A DNA stretch of 64,000 nt from Actinomycetospora lutea (GCF_028737205.1 NZ_JAQZAL010000011.1:62001-126000); one strand, 5' to 3'; positions 7,332 to 15,812 are shown, counted from the first letter of the stretch. Translations and numbers: made by a program. Notes: generated by a model not told the origin, from the sequence alone.

Positions 7332-9257
7332 ATGGTCACCACCACGACAGCGGCAGGCACGACCACCGACGGCCCGCCGTTGGGTCGGCGGGTGGTCGCG
7401 CTGTTCGCGCCCTACCGGGCCCGGCTGGTCCTGATCGCCCTGGCGATCCTCGTGACCGCCGCGCTCGGCATCGCCAACCCGTTCCTCACCCAGGCCGTCT
7501 TCGACGACGCCCTGTTCGCGCCGGACGGCCCGCGGTTGGGCCTGCTCGGGGTGCTGGTCGCGGCGATGGTCGTGATCGCGCTCGTCTCCGGGCTGATCGG
7601 GGTCGGGCAGACCTACCTCACGACGGTGCTCGGCAACCGCGTCATGCAGGGCCTGCGCGACCGGCTCTTCGCCCATCTCCAGCGCATGCACCTGGGGTTC
7701 TTCACCTCGACGAAGACCGGGGTGATCCAGTCGCGCCTGGACAACGACGTGGCCGGGGTCCAGTCCGTGGTCACCGAGACCGCGTCCTCGATCCTCGGCA
7801 ACGTCGTCACCGTCGTGGCGTCGGTCGCGGCGATGCTGGCGCTGTCGTGGCAGCTCTCGCTGGTGGCGTTCGTGCTCATGCCGGTGTTCATCGTGCTGCA
7901 GATCCGGGTCGGGCGGGTGCGGCGCAGGGTGGCGGCGAGCACGCAGGCGTCGCTGTCGGACATGTCGGCGATCACCCAGGAGTCGCTGTCGGTGTCGGGG
8001 GTGCTGCTGGCGAAGGTGTTCGGCCGCCAGGACCACGAGATCGAGCGCTACCGGGCCGAGAACGCCCGGCAGACCGACCTGCAGGTCCGCCAGACGATGA
8101 CCGGCCAGTCGTTCTTCGCCGTCGTCCAGGCCTTCTTCGCGATCACGCCCGCCGCGGTGTACCTGGTGGCCGGCTACGTCGGCACGGGGTCGGGCACCGC
8201 GCTCCTGTCGGCGGGCACCCTCGTCGCGTTCACGACCCTGCAGAGCAGGCTCCTGTTCCCGGCCGTGCAGCTGCTGCGGGTGTCGCTCGACGTGCAGACC
8301 TCGCTCGCGCTCTTCCAGCGCATCTTCGCCTACCTCGACCTCGTGCCGGCCGTCACCGACCCGCCCGGGGCGCGCACCCTCGACAAGGAGCACGCGCGCG
8401 GGTCGGTCGAGTTCCGGGACGTCTGGTTCCGGTATCCGGCGTCCGAGGAGGACGAGGTCACCGACCCGGAGCCCGAGGTCGAGCGGGAGCCGACCTGGGC
8501 CCTGCAGGACCTGTCGCTGCTCATCGAGCCCGGTCAGCTCGCCGCGGTCGTCGGGCCGAGCGGCGCGGGGAAGACGAGCCTGTCGTACCTCGTGCCCCGG
8601 CTCTACGACGTCGACCGCGGCGCCGTGTCCCTCGACGGGATCGACGTGCGGGACCTGACGCTGGCGTCGCTGGCGCAGGTGATCGGCATGGTCACCCAGG
8701 ACACCTACCTCTTCCACGCCACGATCGCCGAGAACCTGCGGTACGCCGCTCCGGACGCGACGGACGCCGAGCTGGAGGCGGCCGCGCGGGCGGCGAACAT
8801 CCACGACCGGATCGTCGGGTTCGAGGCGGGCTACGACACGGTGGTGGGCGAGCGGGGCTACCGGCTGTCCGGCGGCGAGAAGCAACGCCTGGCGATCGCC
8901 CGCGTGATCCTCGCGAACCCGCGCGTCCTGATCCTCGACGAGGCCACCTCGGCGCTGGACACGGTCAGCGAGCGCCTCGTGCAGCACGCGCTCGAGACGG
9001 TCATGTCCGGGCGCACCACCATCGCGATCGCGCACCGGCTCTCGACCGTGCTCGCGGCCGACGTCATCTTCGCGATGGACGGCGGCCGTCTCGTGGAGCA
9101 CGGCACCCACGCGGAGCTGCTGGCGCGGGGCGGCCTCTACGCCAAGCTCTACGCCGAGCAGTTCGGCGGCGGCCAGGTGGAGGCGCGCTGCGCGGACGGC
9201 GTCCGCTTCCGCGACGGCGCCGTGCTCCGCCAGGAACCGGAGACCGACGTCGCCTGA
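7332..9257 (+). CDS. ABC exporter, fused permease and ATPase
   Basis: The 641-residue half-transporter has an N-terminal six-helix membrane domain (residues 25-330) and a C-terminal ATPase. The ATPase has Walker A GPSGAGKTS, Q-loop GMVTQDTYLF, signature LSGGEKQRLAIAR, Walker B VLILDEATSALD and the switch His in IAIAHRLSTV. An acidic insert (EEDEVTDPEPEVEREP) precedes Walker A. It should dimerise and export a lipid, drug or peptide; the substrate is unknown. The ATG at 7332 is chosen because it precedes the hydrophilic N-terminus VTTTTAAGTTTDG. The following YchJ-like gene starts 17 bases after its stop. Confidence 0.88.
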   Translation: MVTTTTAAGTTTDGPPLGRRVVALFAPYRARLVLIALAILVTAALGIANPFLTQAVFDDALFAPDGPRLGLLGVLVAAMVVIALVSGLIGVGQTYLTTVLGNRVMQGLRDRLFAHLQRMHLGFFTSTKTGVIQSRLDNDVAGVQSVVTETASSILGNVVTVVASVAAMLALSWQLSLVAFVLMPVFIVLQIRVGRVRRRVAASTQASLSDMSAITQESLSVSGVLLAKVFGRQDHEIERYRAENARQTDLQVRQTMTGQSFFAVVQAFFAITPAAVYLVAGYVGTGSGTALLSAGTLVAFTTLQSRLLFPAVQLLRVSLDVQTSLALFQRIFAYLDLVPAVTDPPGARTLDKEHARGSVEFRDVWFRYPASEEDEVTDPEPEVEREPTWALQDLSLLIEPGQLAAVVGPSGAGKTSLSYLVPRLYDVDRGAVSLDGIDVRDLTLASLAQVIGMVTQDTYLFHATIAENLRYAAPDATDAELEAAARAANIHDRIVGFEAGYDTVVGERGYRLSGGEKQRLAIARVILANPRVLILDEATSALDTVSERLVQHALETVMSGRTTIAIAHRLSTVLAADVIFAMDGGRLVEHGTHAELLARGGLYAKLYAEQFGGGQVEARCADGVRFRDGAVLRQEPETDVA

Positions 9258-9274
9258 CGGCATACTCGACGGGC

Positions 9275-9661
9275 GTGCCTCCCCGACCGTGCCCGTGCGG
9301 GCTGCCCGAACCCTTCGACGCGTGCTGCGGCCGGTACCTCGGCGAGTCCGGGGCCACGGCCCCCACCGCGGAGGCCCTCATGCGGTCGCGCTACACGGCC
9401 TTCGCGCGCGGCGACGTCGACCACCTGCTGCGGACCTGGCACCCGGCGACACGCCCGGCGACGCTGACCCTCGATCCCTCGATCCGCTGGACCCGTCTCG
9501 AGGTGCTCGACCGGGTCGGCGGCGGGCTCCTCGACACCGACGGGATCGTCGAGTTCCGCGCCCACCACTGCGAGGGACCGCAGACCGGCGTCCTGCACGA
9601 ACGCAGCCGTTTCGTCCGCGAGGGCGGGCGCTGGCTCTACCGCGACGGTGCGGCCCGCTGA
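9275..9661 (+). CDS. YchJ-family (UPF0225) protein, SEC-C-like Zn motif and NTF2-like fold
   Basis: The 128-residue protein begins with a cysteine motif (CPCGLPEPFDACCGRYLG), like the SEC-C zinc motif, then SAEALMRSRYTAF-type sequence (TAEALMRSRYTAFARGDVDH), WHPATRP and VEFRAHHC. This is the standard YchJ/UPF0225 pattern. The biochemical role is unknown. It starts with GTG 17 bases after the ABC transporter stop and may be cotranscribed with it. Confidence 0.85.
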   Translation: MPPRPCPCGLPEPFDACCGRYLGESGATAPTAEALMRSRYTAFARGDVDHLLRTWHPATRPATLTLDPSIRWTRLEVLDRVGGGLLDTDGIVEFRAHHCEGPQTGVLHERSRFVREGGRWLYRDGAAR

Positions 9662-9799
9662 CCCGACGCAGGTGTCGCGCGGGTTCTCGTGCGCGGGATC
9701 GACCACGAGCACGACGACGTCGGTCCGGCCCGCGAGCAGGAGCGTCGCGGGCAGGTGCACGGTGCGGGCCCCGCGCTCAGCACCTTCTCAGCACGACCA

Positions 9800-9813
9800 G
9801 GCACCCTGGTCCC
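9800..9813. promoter_or_regulatory. Weak DosR-like box
   Basis: GGCACCCTGGTCCC is an imperfect copy of the 14-bp motif that recurs through this window, 34 bases before the small DUF3040 gene at 9847. Several mismatches make it a weak candidate. Confidence 0.25.
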
Positions 9814-9846
9814 CGATCGATGCCGGAGGACCGGGGGTGCAGCACC

Positions 9847-10152
9847 GTGACGACCGAGCCGACGCGGCCCGAACCCGCCCGGCCCCTCAGCGAGCAGGAG
9901 AAGGCGGTGCTCGCGCGGCTCGCGGCCGACCTGGAGCCCGACACCACCGGGGCCGGCGACGACTCCCGCCCGGAGGCCCGGCGGGCGCCGGCGCCGAGGC
10001 CCTCGGCGCGTCTCGCCCTCCAGGTGCTGGTGGTGGTCGTGCTGGCCGCCGTCCTCATGCCCAGCGTGTGGGTGGGCGTCGTGCTCGCGGTGGTCGTGCT
10101 CAGCGGCCCGGCCGCGGCGACGTGGTGGGAGCTGCGGTCCCGACGGCGCTGA
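9847..10152 (+). CDS. DUF3040-type small membrane protein
   Basis: The 101-residue protein has the DUF3040 pattern: a short helix PLSEQEKAVLARLAADLE, a basic linker, then two adjacent transmembrane segments (LALQVLVVVVLAAVLM and WVGVVLAVVVLSGPAA) and a basic end RSRRR. The function is unknown and the family is actinobacterial. The GTG start overlaps no neighbour. A second DUF3040 gene lies at 12584. Confidence 0.65.
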   Translation: MTTEPTRPEPARPLSEQEKAVLARLAADLEPDTTGAGDDSRPEARRAPAPRPSARLALQVLVVVVLAAVLMPSVWVGVVLAVVVLSGPAAATWWELRSRRR

Positions 10153-10203
10153 CGGTGCCGAGCAGCATGTGGGGCACCCACGCCCGCGGGGAACAGGGAG
10201 GAC

Positions 10204-10671
10204 GTGGCGGCCCGCGGCGTGACCCCCGACGTGACCGCTGACGAGTGGCGGGCGACCCTCCTCCTGCCCGGCCGCACGGTCGTGCGGGGCCGGGGCGTGC
10301 AGCATCCGCTGCCCCGCGGCGGTCTCCCGGAGTTCGGCCTCTACCTCGGCGTCGAGTACGCACCCTCGTGGCCGCACCGGTGGCTGGACTGGCCCGACTT
10401 CGGCGTCCCGGCCGACCCCCTCGACGCGGCCCGGGCCATCGCCCAGCTCCACCGGCGCGCCCGCGCGGGACGGCGGGTCGAGGCCGCGTGCCGCGCGGGC
10501 AAGGGACGCACGGGCACCGTGATCGCCTGTCTGGCGATCCTCGACGGGCTCGCGGTCGAGCACGCGGTGAGCTGGACCCGGCAGCACTTCCACCACCGCG
10601 CGGTGCAGACCCCGTGGCAGCGACGGTGGGTCCGGGACTTCCCCGAGCTGCTCGAGCACGCGTCCCGGTAG
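10204..10671 (+). CDS. Protein-tyrosine-phosphatase-like protein
   Basis: The 155-residue protein carries a CX5R phosphatase loop, C96-R-A-G-K-G-R102-T-G-T, with the usual helix after it (VIACLAILDG) and a C-terminal WQRRWVRDF segment. A plausible general-acid Asp lies in WLDWPDFGVPAD. It is small for a classical tyrosine phosphatase and resembles compact dual-specificity enzymes. It starts with GTG at 10204. The substrate is unknown. Confidence 0.75.
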   Translation: MAARGVTPDVTADEWRATLLLPGRTVVRGRGVQHPLPRGGLPEFGLYLGVEYAPSWPHRWLDWPDFGVPADPLDAARAIAQLHRRARAGRRVEAACRAGKGRTGTVIACLAILDGLAVEHAVSWTRQHFHHRAVQTPWQRRWVRDFPELLEHASR

Positions 10672-10762
10672 GCGGACCGGCCACCGCGGCGTTCGGAGGC
10701 GACAATTACTTCCCTCATCCCAGCGCCGCCTGCCCCTGACGGCGTCGGAGACTCGGTAGGCG

Positions 10763-10981
10763 ATGTACCCCGCAGACCCCGACCCGCGTCCCGGCACCGA
10801 CGTCGATCCGGCCCCGCCAGCACCGACCGGCGCGGCGATCCTGCTGCCGGGGAGCCCGGCGGCGCGCGCCGCGGGGTGCGGGTGCTCGGTCCTGGCCAAC
10901 GCGGCCTATCGCTGCGGCGCCTCGGCGAGCCCGCTGATCGAGGCCACGTGCCCCATCGCGCACGGCGAGCCGGCCACCTGA
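10763..10981 (+). CDS. Small Cys-containing conserved hypothetical protein
   Basis: This 72-residue protein has an acidic/proline-rich start and then ILLPGSPAARAAGCGCSVLA followed by NAAYRCGASASPLIEATCP. The CxC pair and two further cysteines suggest a small metal- or redox-binding site. I recognise no named family. The ATG at 10763 has no strong ribosome site. It converges on the dioxygenase gene at 11019. Confidence 0.55.
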   Translation: MYPADPDPRPGTDVDPAPPAPTGAAILLPGSPAARAAGCGCSVLANAAYRCGASASPLIEATCPIAHGEPAT

Positions 10982-11018
10982 GACCTCTGCGTCGCCCGCG
11001 CGGACGCGCTCTCACCCC

Positions 11019-11912
11019 TCAGATGTTCGACCCGTCGGGCGGGAGCTCCGCCGGCGGGCGCGGCGACCCGTCGCCGCCGGACGGACCCGGGCAGGACGCG
11101 TCGAGGGTGTAGGCGGTCATCGACAGGGACCCGTAGGCGTAGCCGTCGACGAGGACGTCCACCGACGGGTCGGCGCTCGCCCCGGCCAGCCCGGCGAAGT
11201 AGAGGGCCGGGATGAAGTGGTCCGGCGTCGGGACCGCGTGCCGGAAGTCGGCGTGGGCGTCGAGCGCGGCGAACTCGGTCGGCTCGGTGAGCATCCGCTC
11301 GCGCGAGTCGTCGCTGAACCGTCGCGCCCAGTCGTAGCCGTCGTCGGCGAGACCCCAGTCCATCGCGCGCAGGTTGTGGACCACGTTCCCGCTGCCGATC
11401 ACGAGCACGCCGCGCCGGCGCAGCGGAGCGAGCTTCGCGCCCAGCTCCAGGTGGTGGTCGAGAGGCTTGTCGGCGTTGATGCTCAGCTGCACCACGGGGA
11501 TCGAGGCGTCGGGGAAGGCGTGCAGGAGCACCGACCAGGTGCCGTGGTCGATCCCCCAGCTGTCCACGTCGGCCCCGATCCAGGTCGGGTGGACGATCTC
11601 GCTGACCTCGTCGGCGAGCTCGGGCAGTCCCGGCGCGGGGTACTGCACGTCGAAGAGCTCGGCCGGGAAGCCGAAGAAGTCGTGGATGGTGCGCGGCCGC
11701 GGCATGGCGGTGACGGCGGTGGCGTTGATGTACCAGTGCGCGCTGATCACCAGGATGGCGCGCGGACGCGGCACCGTGGCGCCCAGCGTCCGCCAGGCCG
11801 TGGTGTAACGGTTGACCGCCAGCGCGTTCATCGGGTTGCCGTGCCCGAGGAACGCAGCCGGCATCAGCGCGTCCTCCGGTGCCGGCCCGGTCCTGGCCTC
11901 CGGCTCGACCAT
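11019..11912 (-). CDS. LigB-type extradiol dioxygenase (4,5-DOPA dioxygenase-like, YgiD family)
   Basis: The 297-residue protein matches the class III extradiol ring-cleavage family: AAFLGHGNPMNAL, AILVISAHWYIN (His ligand), TIHDFFGFP, GIDHGTWSVLLHAFPDASIP (His), VLVIGSGNVVHNL and TPDHFIPALYFAG. These supply the His/Glu set for a single metal ion. Enzymes of this family open catechol rings such as DOPA or act on related substrates; the substrate here is unknown. The ATG at 11912 follows an upstream GTG-GTG-GAC-CAG that could be an alternative start. Confidence 0.85.
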   Translation of the reverse strand: MVEPEARTGPAPEDALMPAAFLGHGNPMNALAVNRYTTAWRTLGATVPRPRAILVISAHWYINATAVTAMPRPRTIHDFFGFPAELFDVQYPAPGLPELADEVSEIVHPTWIGADVDSWGIDHGTWSVLLHAFPDASIPVVQLSINADKPLDHHLELGAKLAPLRRRGVLVIGSGNVVHNLRAMDWGLADDGYDWARRFSDDSRERMLTEPTEFAALDAHADFRHAVPTPDHFIPALYFAGLAGASADPSVDVLVDGYAYGSLSMTAYTLDASCPGPSGGDGSPRPPAELPPDGSNI

Positions 11913-12053
11913 CTGGTCCACCACCTTCCCGTCGGCCCGTGCGGGCCCGATCGACGTGCTCCGGCGCCGAGACCTCTGCCGTGCTCCCCCCTGGTCGACT
12001 CCTCCGCGCGGGCACATCCCGCAGGAGCTCGTCGTCCGCGGCCGCCCCGGACC

Positions 12054-12416
12054 CTACGGCCGTGGACCGAGGCGCTCGAGCAGCTCGGAGGCGAGGGCGA
12101 CCGCGGCGGAGGTCGAGGCGGTCACGCCGGGCCGGGGCCGGTCGAGCACCTCGGCGGTCTCGCGGAGCCAGGCGACGAGCGGGGGCGCCACCGCCGGGGA
12201 CATCGCCACGATCCACCGCGCACTGCGCTGCCGCGCCTCGGCGACGTGCTCGGTCCGTCCCGCGGCGTCCTCGGCGACGACCTCGGGTCGGGTGGCGAGG
12301 AGCCCGCGGGTCGACCAGCGCCCCGGCGGGACCCGGGCGTGCAACCGTTCCAGCTCGTCCGCCGCGCGGCGGAGCAGGTCGACGGTCGCGGTGTCGTGGA
12401 CCTCGTCGCTCTCCAT
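12054..12416 (-). CDS. Hypothetical helical protein
   Basis: This 120-residue, probably all-helical protein (ESDEVHDTATVDLLRRAADE, RTEHVAEARQRSARWIVAM, SPAVAPPLVAWLRETAEVLD) resembles small actinobacterial and phage-like proteins of unknown function that share a final SP-VAxxLAxWL helix. A palindrome (GTCGACC-GCC-GGTCGAC) lies 26 bases upstream of its ATG. Confidence 0.6.
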   Translation of the reverse strand: MESDEVHDTATVDLLRRAADELERLHARVPPGRWSTRGLLATRPEVVAEDAAGRTEHVAEARQRSARWIVAMSPAVAPPLVAWLRETAEVLDRPRPGVTASTSAAVALASELLERLGPRP

Positions 12417-12441
12417 GCCCGCCCCCTTCCGTGCGCCCGCC

Positions 12442-12458
12442 GTCGACCGCCGGTCGAC
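12442..12458. promoter_or_regulatory. 17-bp palindrome between divergent genes
   Basis: GTCGACC-GCC-GGTCGAC has perfect 7-bp arms. It lies just upstream of the minus-strand gene at 12416 and 125 bases from the plus-strand DUF3040 gene. It could be an operator, but GTCGAC is frequent in this genome. Confidence 0.25.
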
Positions 12459-12583
12459 GACCACCTCTGGTCGTTCACCACAGACCACGGTCGACCGATT
12501 GTCGGTCACGGACAACCACGGGCGGCGGGCGCAGCGCCATCCTGGTCCCGTGGGGCCGCACCGATCCCGGAGGGAGGACGACG

Positions 12584-12895
12584 ATGCTCGACGACGTGGA
12601 GCGCCGGGCGCTCGACGACATCGAGGGCCGACTGGCGGCCGAGGACCCGCGGTGGGTCCTCGCGTTCGACGCGCAGCAGGCCCGGCTGCCCACGGACCGC
12701 CCTCCGTGGATGCACCACCTGCTCGTGGGCGGCGCCGTCCTGATGGGCACGCTCGCCCTGATCATGCTCGTCGCCGGGATCCCGTCGCTGACCGCACTCT
12801 TCGCCCTCTCGGCCGCAGGGTTCGTGTGGATCGTGCACCGTCCCTCGCGGTCCGACGGGAGCCGGATCACGGAAACCCCGCGGGATCCCGGATGA
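12584..12895 (+). CDS. DUF3040 small membrane protein
   Basis: The 103-residue protein starts MLDDVERRALDDIEGRLAAE, then DPRWVLAFDA, and has two adjacent transmembrane helices (LLVGGAVLMGTLALIMLV and LTALFALSAAGFVWIV). This is the DUF3040 layout. A GGGAGG ribosome site precedes the ATG. Function unknown. Confidence 0.8.
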   Translation: MLDDVERRALDDIEGRLAAEDPRWVLAFDAQQARLPTDRPPWMHHLLVGGAVLMGTLALIMLVAGIPSLTALFALSAAGFVWIVHRPSRSDGSRITETPRDPG

Positions 12896-13033
12896 GGGGG
12901 CGCCCGAGACCGCCGACACCATGCTCGCCGCCGGCCACATCGCGGACCGTGTCCACGACACCCTCGCAGACGACTCGCGGAAATCGACGGGTCCCGGCAC
13001 TGCGGCGGTCGGCGAGCGGGTAGGGAGCCCCGC

Positions 13034-13453
13034 GTGGACCCAGCACCGCGCGGACCCCAGGAACCGCGGGCCTCCCGCGTCGAGCAGCCCGTCCGCGTCC
13101 CGCGTCCGGCGGAGGCGCGGGTGCGCAATCTCGAGCACGTCGTCGACGCCGCGCTCGACGCCGCCGCCCGGCTGCGCCGCACGCCCCGCCTCGAGCTGCA
13201 CGAACTGCGTCGTGCCGGCACCGCGGTCAGCGATCTCTGCGACGCCCTGGCCGACACCTGCGGTCATCTCGCCCAGGAGCTCAGCGCCCAGTCGCCCGAA
13301 CCCACCGAGCGGGCGCACGCCGCCATCGAGCACCTCTACACCGCCCGCGACGCCCTCAACGACGCCGGCGACGCCACGCGACGCACCACGAGCACCGCCG
13401 CCGACCTCTACCCCGCGGACCGGGACACGGGTCGCGCGGCGGGTAAGTCCTGA
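13034..13453 (+). CDS. Hypothetical helical protein
   Basis: This 139-residue, Ala/Arg-rich and probably helical protein (NLEHVVDAALDAAARLRR, ELRRAGTAVSDLCDALADT) has a C-terminal Thr-rich segment. It starts with GTG. No family recognised. Codon use is normal for the window, so it is probably real. Confidence 0.5.
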   Translation: MDPAPRGPQEPRASRVEQPVRVPRPAEARVRNLEHVVDAALDAAARLRRTPRLELHELRRAGTAVSDLCDALADTCGHLAQELSAQSPEPTERAHAAIEHLYTARDALNDAGDATRRTTSTAADLYPADRDTGRAAGKS

Positions 13454-13497
13454 CCCGGTACGTCGGCCTCTCGGCCCGGTGGAGCGTCGCGGCGATC

Positions 13498-13695
13498 TCA
13501 GGCGTGGCTCGTGTGTCGGGCGGCCGCGAGGGTGCCGATGCGCACCCCGGCGAAGTCCTCGACGGCGGCATCGCCGACGAGCCGGCCGATGCGCACCCCG
13601 GCGAAGTCGACGACCCAGCCCGCGTCGTCGACGCGCCCCATCCCCACACCGGCGAGATCGTCGACCCGGCGCGTCTCGTCGCGAGTGTTCTCCAT
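13498..13695 (-). CDS. 65-residue protein of three 17-residue repeats
   Basis: The protein consists almost wholly of three repeats with period 17: VDDLAGVGMGRV (residues 11-22), VVDFAGVRIGRL (28-39) and VEDFAGVRIGTL (45-56). Each looks like a short beta-turn-beta unit. The repeats are visible in DNA as 51-bp-spaced copies over 13534-13659. A GAGAGGGG ribosome site precedes the ATG at 13695, and a DosR-like box lies 93 bases upstream. Function unknown. Confidence 0.6.
   Translation of the reverse strand: MENTRDETRRVDDLAGVGMGRVDDAGWVVDFAGVRIGRLVGDAAVEDFAGVRIGTLAAARHTSHA
13534..13659. repeat. Three 51-bp-period direct repeats inside a small gene
   Basis: The core GCCGATGCGCACCCCGGCGA is at 13534 and again at 13585, with a more diverged copy at about 13636. 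The period is 51 bp, or 17 codons, so the repeat preserves the reading frame of the minus-strand gene 13498-13695. Confidence 0.8.
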
Positions 13696-13787
13696 GGTGA
13701 TCCCCTCTCCCGCGGGCCCGTGCCCGCCCGTCGTCGACGGTCCGTTCCCTCGGCGCCGAGCGCTCGGGTCGACCGGGCCCGGTCGGG

Positions 13788-13801
13788 GGGCCGTTGGTCT
13801 C
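13788..13801. promoter_or_regulatory. DosR-like box
   Basis: GGGCCGTTGGTCTC, one mismatch in the right arm from GGGCCGNNGGTCCC, lies 93 bases upstream of the repeat-protein start at 13695. Confidence 0.45.
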
Positions 13802-13805
13802 GTGG

Positions 13806-14303
13806 TCACACACCGGCCGGGGGCTCCGGCGCCCGGTCCTCGCGCAGGAGGTCGCGGCGCAGGGCGTTGACGTCGCCGGCACGTCGCCGCAGGGCGGCCG
13901 CGATCCGGTCGAGGAGGTCGGCGAACTCGTGGAGGTGCTCGAGCGGGACCGCCTCGAGCGCGCCCCCGACGTCGTCCCGGAACAGGCGCCCCATGAGTGC
14001 GGCGACGCGACGACCGCGCGGTGTGAGGTCGACGAGCGTGCTGCGACGGTCCGTCGGGTGCCGACGGCGCACCACGAGGCCCTTGGTCTGCAGCCGATCG
14101 ACCAGCGCGGTCCCGGCGGGTGCCGCCACCCCGAGTCGAGCGGCCAGCACCGACACCGGGACCGCACCGTGACGACCGAGGTCGGAGAGCGTGAGCACCT
14201 CGCCCACACCCAGACCGAGCACGTCGGCGTAGGCCCTCCGGTAGGCGTCGACGGCGAGCACCAGGTCCTGCATGCGCTCGGCCACCGCGATCCCACCGCT
14301 CAC
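13806..14303 (-). CDS. MarR-family transcriptional regulator
   Basis: The 165-residue protein has the MarR winged-helix layout: dimerisation helix, then LTLSDLGRHGAVPVSVLAAR, LGVAAPAGTALVDRLQTKGL, VVRRRHPTDRRSTLVDLTPR (the wing with the DxR motif), and C-terminal helices. The GTG at 14303 is chosen because GAGGAGG lies 8 bases before it. The target is unknown. It is flanked by the repeat protein and the USP/flavodoxin pair, all on the minus strand. Confidence 0.88.
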   Translation of the reverse strand: MSGGIAVAERMQDLVLAVDAYRRAYADVLGLGVGEVLTLSDLGRHGAVPVSVLAARLGVAAPAGTALVDRLQTKGLVVRRRHPTDRRSTLVDLTPRGRRVAALMGRLFRDDVGGALEAVPLEHLHEFADLLDRIAAALRRRAGDVNALRRDLLREDRAPEPPAGV

Positions 14304-14362
14304 GGCGACCACCTCCTCACGGGTCGGACGACGTCGTCAGCCACGCACCCGGGGTCGCACAC

Positions 14363-15220
14363 TCACCGGCGGGCCCCGTCGAGCACACCGGGGGTGACCA
14401 GGTCGGGCGTCCAGTCCGGGGACACGATCACCACCGGACACCGGGCCCGGACGGCCAGCCCGCGTCGGGTGCTGTGCCGCGGGTGGCGCCACCCGTGCTC
14501 TCCCCCGAGGACGACGAGCTCGGCGTCGTCGGCCTGTTCCGCGATGACCCGGTCCGCCCGCTCCTCGGCCAGGACGACCTGCAGCGCGGGCGGACGGTCG
14601 GTGCCGACGTCCGGGAGCTCCTCGGACAGGAGGCGGGCGTCGGGCCCGGCTCGCACCACGACGAGCGGGACACCGCGCACCGCGGCGCGACGGGTGGCGA
14701 ACCGCAGGGCGCCTCGACAGCCCTCGGTGCCGTCGTCGCCGACCACGACCACATCCCGTGGGGCGCGCGCCCCGGTCGTCGCCGGCGGCACGACCGCGAC
14801 CGGGACGTCGACGTGCCCGACCAGACCGTGGGCGACGCCGCGGAGCGCGACCTCGCCGAGGGCGCCGGAGCCGTGGCTACCGACCACGATCATCGACGCC
14901 CCGCGCGCCTGGGCCCGCAGCACGGCGACCGGGTCGCTCTCGACGACGGTCTCGTCCACCGCGAGCCCGGGAGCCATGGCCCGGGTCGCCTCGGCCGTCG
15001 CGTGGAGCTCGGCCCGAGCCCGGCCGAACAGGCCCGGGCCGGCGTCGACGCCGGCCGCGGACCGGCCCGGGTAGGTCCCGAGCGGTGCGCAGAGCCCGTG
15101 CACCAGGTGCAGGGCGAGGCCCTGCTCCTGCGCCTCGGCCGCCGCCCAGCGCACCGCGGCGTCGCTGCGTCCCTCGAGCGACACCCCGACGACCAGGGCA
15201 CCGTCGGGATTCCTGGTCAC
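14363..15220 (-). CDS. Tandem universal stress protein
   Basis: The 285-residue protein has two USP domains. The first (1-145) has VVGVSLEGRSDAAVRWAAAE and SMIVVGSHGSGALGEVALRG with a partial nucleotide-loop motif. The second (155-285) has DVVVVGDDGTEGCRGALRFA and a degenerate loop (VVLGGEHGWRHPRHS). The GTG start overlaps the stop of the flavodoxin gene by four bases (GTGA), so the two are translationally coupled. Confidence 0.85.
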   Translation of the reverse strand: MTRNPDGALVVGVSLEGRSDAAVRWAAAEAQEQGLALHLVHGLCAPLGTYPGRSAAGVDAGPGLFGRARAELHATAEATRAMAPGLAVDETVVESDPVAVLRAQARGASMIVVGSHGSGALGEVALRGVAHGLVGHVDVPVAVVPPATTGARAPRDVVVVGDDGTEGCRGALRFATRRAAVRGVPLVVVRAGPDARLLSEELPDVGTDRPPALQVVLAEERADRVIAEQADDAELVVLGGEHGWRHPRHSTRRGLAVRARCPVVIVSPDWTPDLVTPGVLDGARR

Positions 15221-15744
15221 GACCCACCGCCGGCCGGGACGGCCGCGGCGGCGGCGAGCGCCGTGCCCCAGGCGCGGGCCCGCTCGAGCTCGCCGGGCGA
15301 GAGCGGCCCGTCCGTGCCCTCGACGTAGAAGCTGTGCGGCCCGTCGACCGCGATCGCGCCGCCGCGCCGGAGGCGACGGCGGATCGCGCGCGCCGCCGAG
15401 CCCGGCACGCGGGGGTGTCCGACGCGGGTGTCGAAGGCCGCGGCGCGCAGGCCGGGGCGCGCCGGCAGGGCCGCGAGCCACTCCCGCACGCCCGGCCCCC
15501 GGGACACCAGCGCGCCCTCGGCCTTCGTCGCCGCGTCGCGCCGCGTCGAGGCCCGGGTCATCCCGAACGCATGGGTCGGCCCGCCGACGACGAGGAGGTC
15601 GACGTCGTCGCCCGGCGTCGACGGGGCGGCACCGACCTCCACCACGTCGACCGGCACGCCGGTGGCGAGACCGTCGGCGATCGCGCGGGCGATCGCCTCG
15701 GTGTTGCCGTACATCGATTCGAAGACCACCAGGGCCCGGGTCAT
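15217..15744 (-). CDS. Flavodoxin-family protein
   Basis: The 175-residue protein starts with the FMN-phosphate loop MTRALVVFESMYGNTEAIARAI (residues 1-22), then VDLLVVGGPTHAFGMTR and an AAAFDTRV strand. This matches flavodoxin/FMN-binding domain proteins of actinobacteria. It probably transfers electrons or protects against oxidative stress in the cytoplasm. AAGGAGGTG precedes the ATG. It is the first gene of a two-gene unit with a tandem USP. Weak DosR-like sites lie upstream. Confidence 0.85.
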   Translation of the reverse strand: MTRALVVFESMYGNTEAIARAIADGLATGVPVDVVEVGAAPSTPGDDVDLLVVGGPTHAFGMTRASTRRDAATKAEGALVSRGPGVREWLAALPARPGLRAAAFDTRVGHPRVPGSAARAIRRRLRRGGAIAVDGPHSFYVEGTDGPLSPGELERARAWGTALAAAAAVPAGGGS

Positions 15745-15798
15745 GACCCACCTCCTTCGCGACGCGCCCACCGTCGGCGCGCGGCCGGTCGCACGGCA

Positions 15799-15812
15799 GG
15801 GTCGAACGGACC
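15799..15812. promoter_or_regulatory. Weak DosR-like box
   Basis: GGGTCGAACGGACC is a diverged copy of the recurrent motif, 55 bases upstream of the flavodoxin ATG. It is weaker than the copy at 15855. Confidence 0.25.

Noticed and set aside
9670-9780. Minus-strand stretch reading VHLPATLLLAGRTDVVVLVV then DPAHENPRDTCVG
   Set aside because: Codon pattern is gene-like, but it is only about 35 residues, lacks a start and overlaps the YchJ-like gene; at best it is a remnant of unknown origin.
12900-13033. Short plus-strand frame starting MLAAGHIADRVHDTLADD
   Set aside because: No ribosome site, no family resemblance, and it runs into the next gene in another frame.
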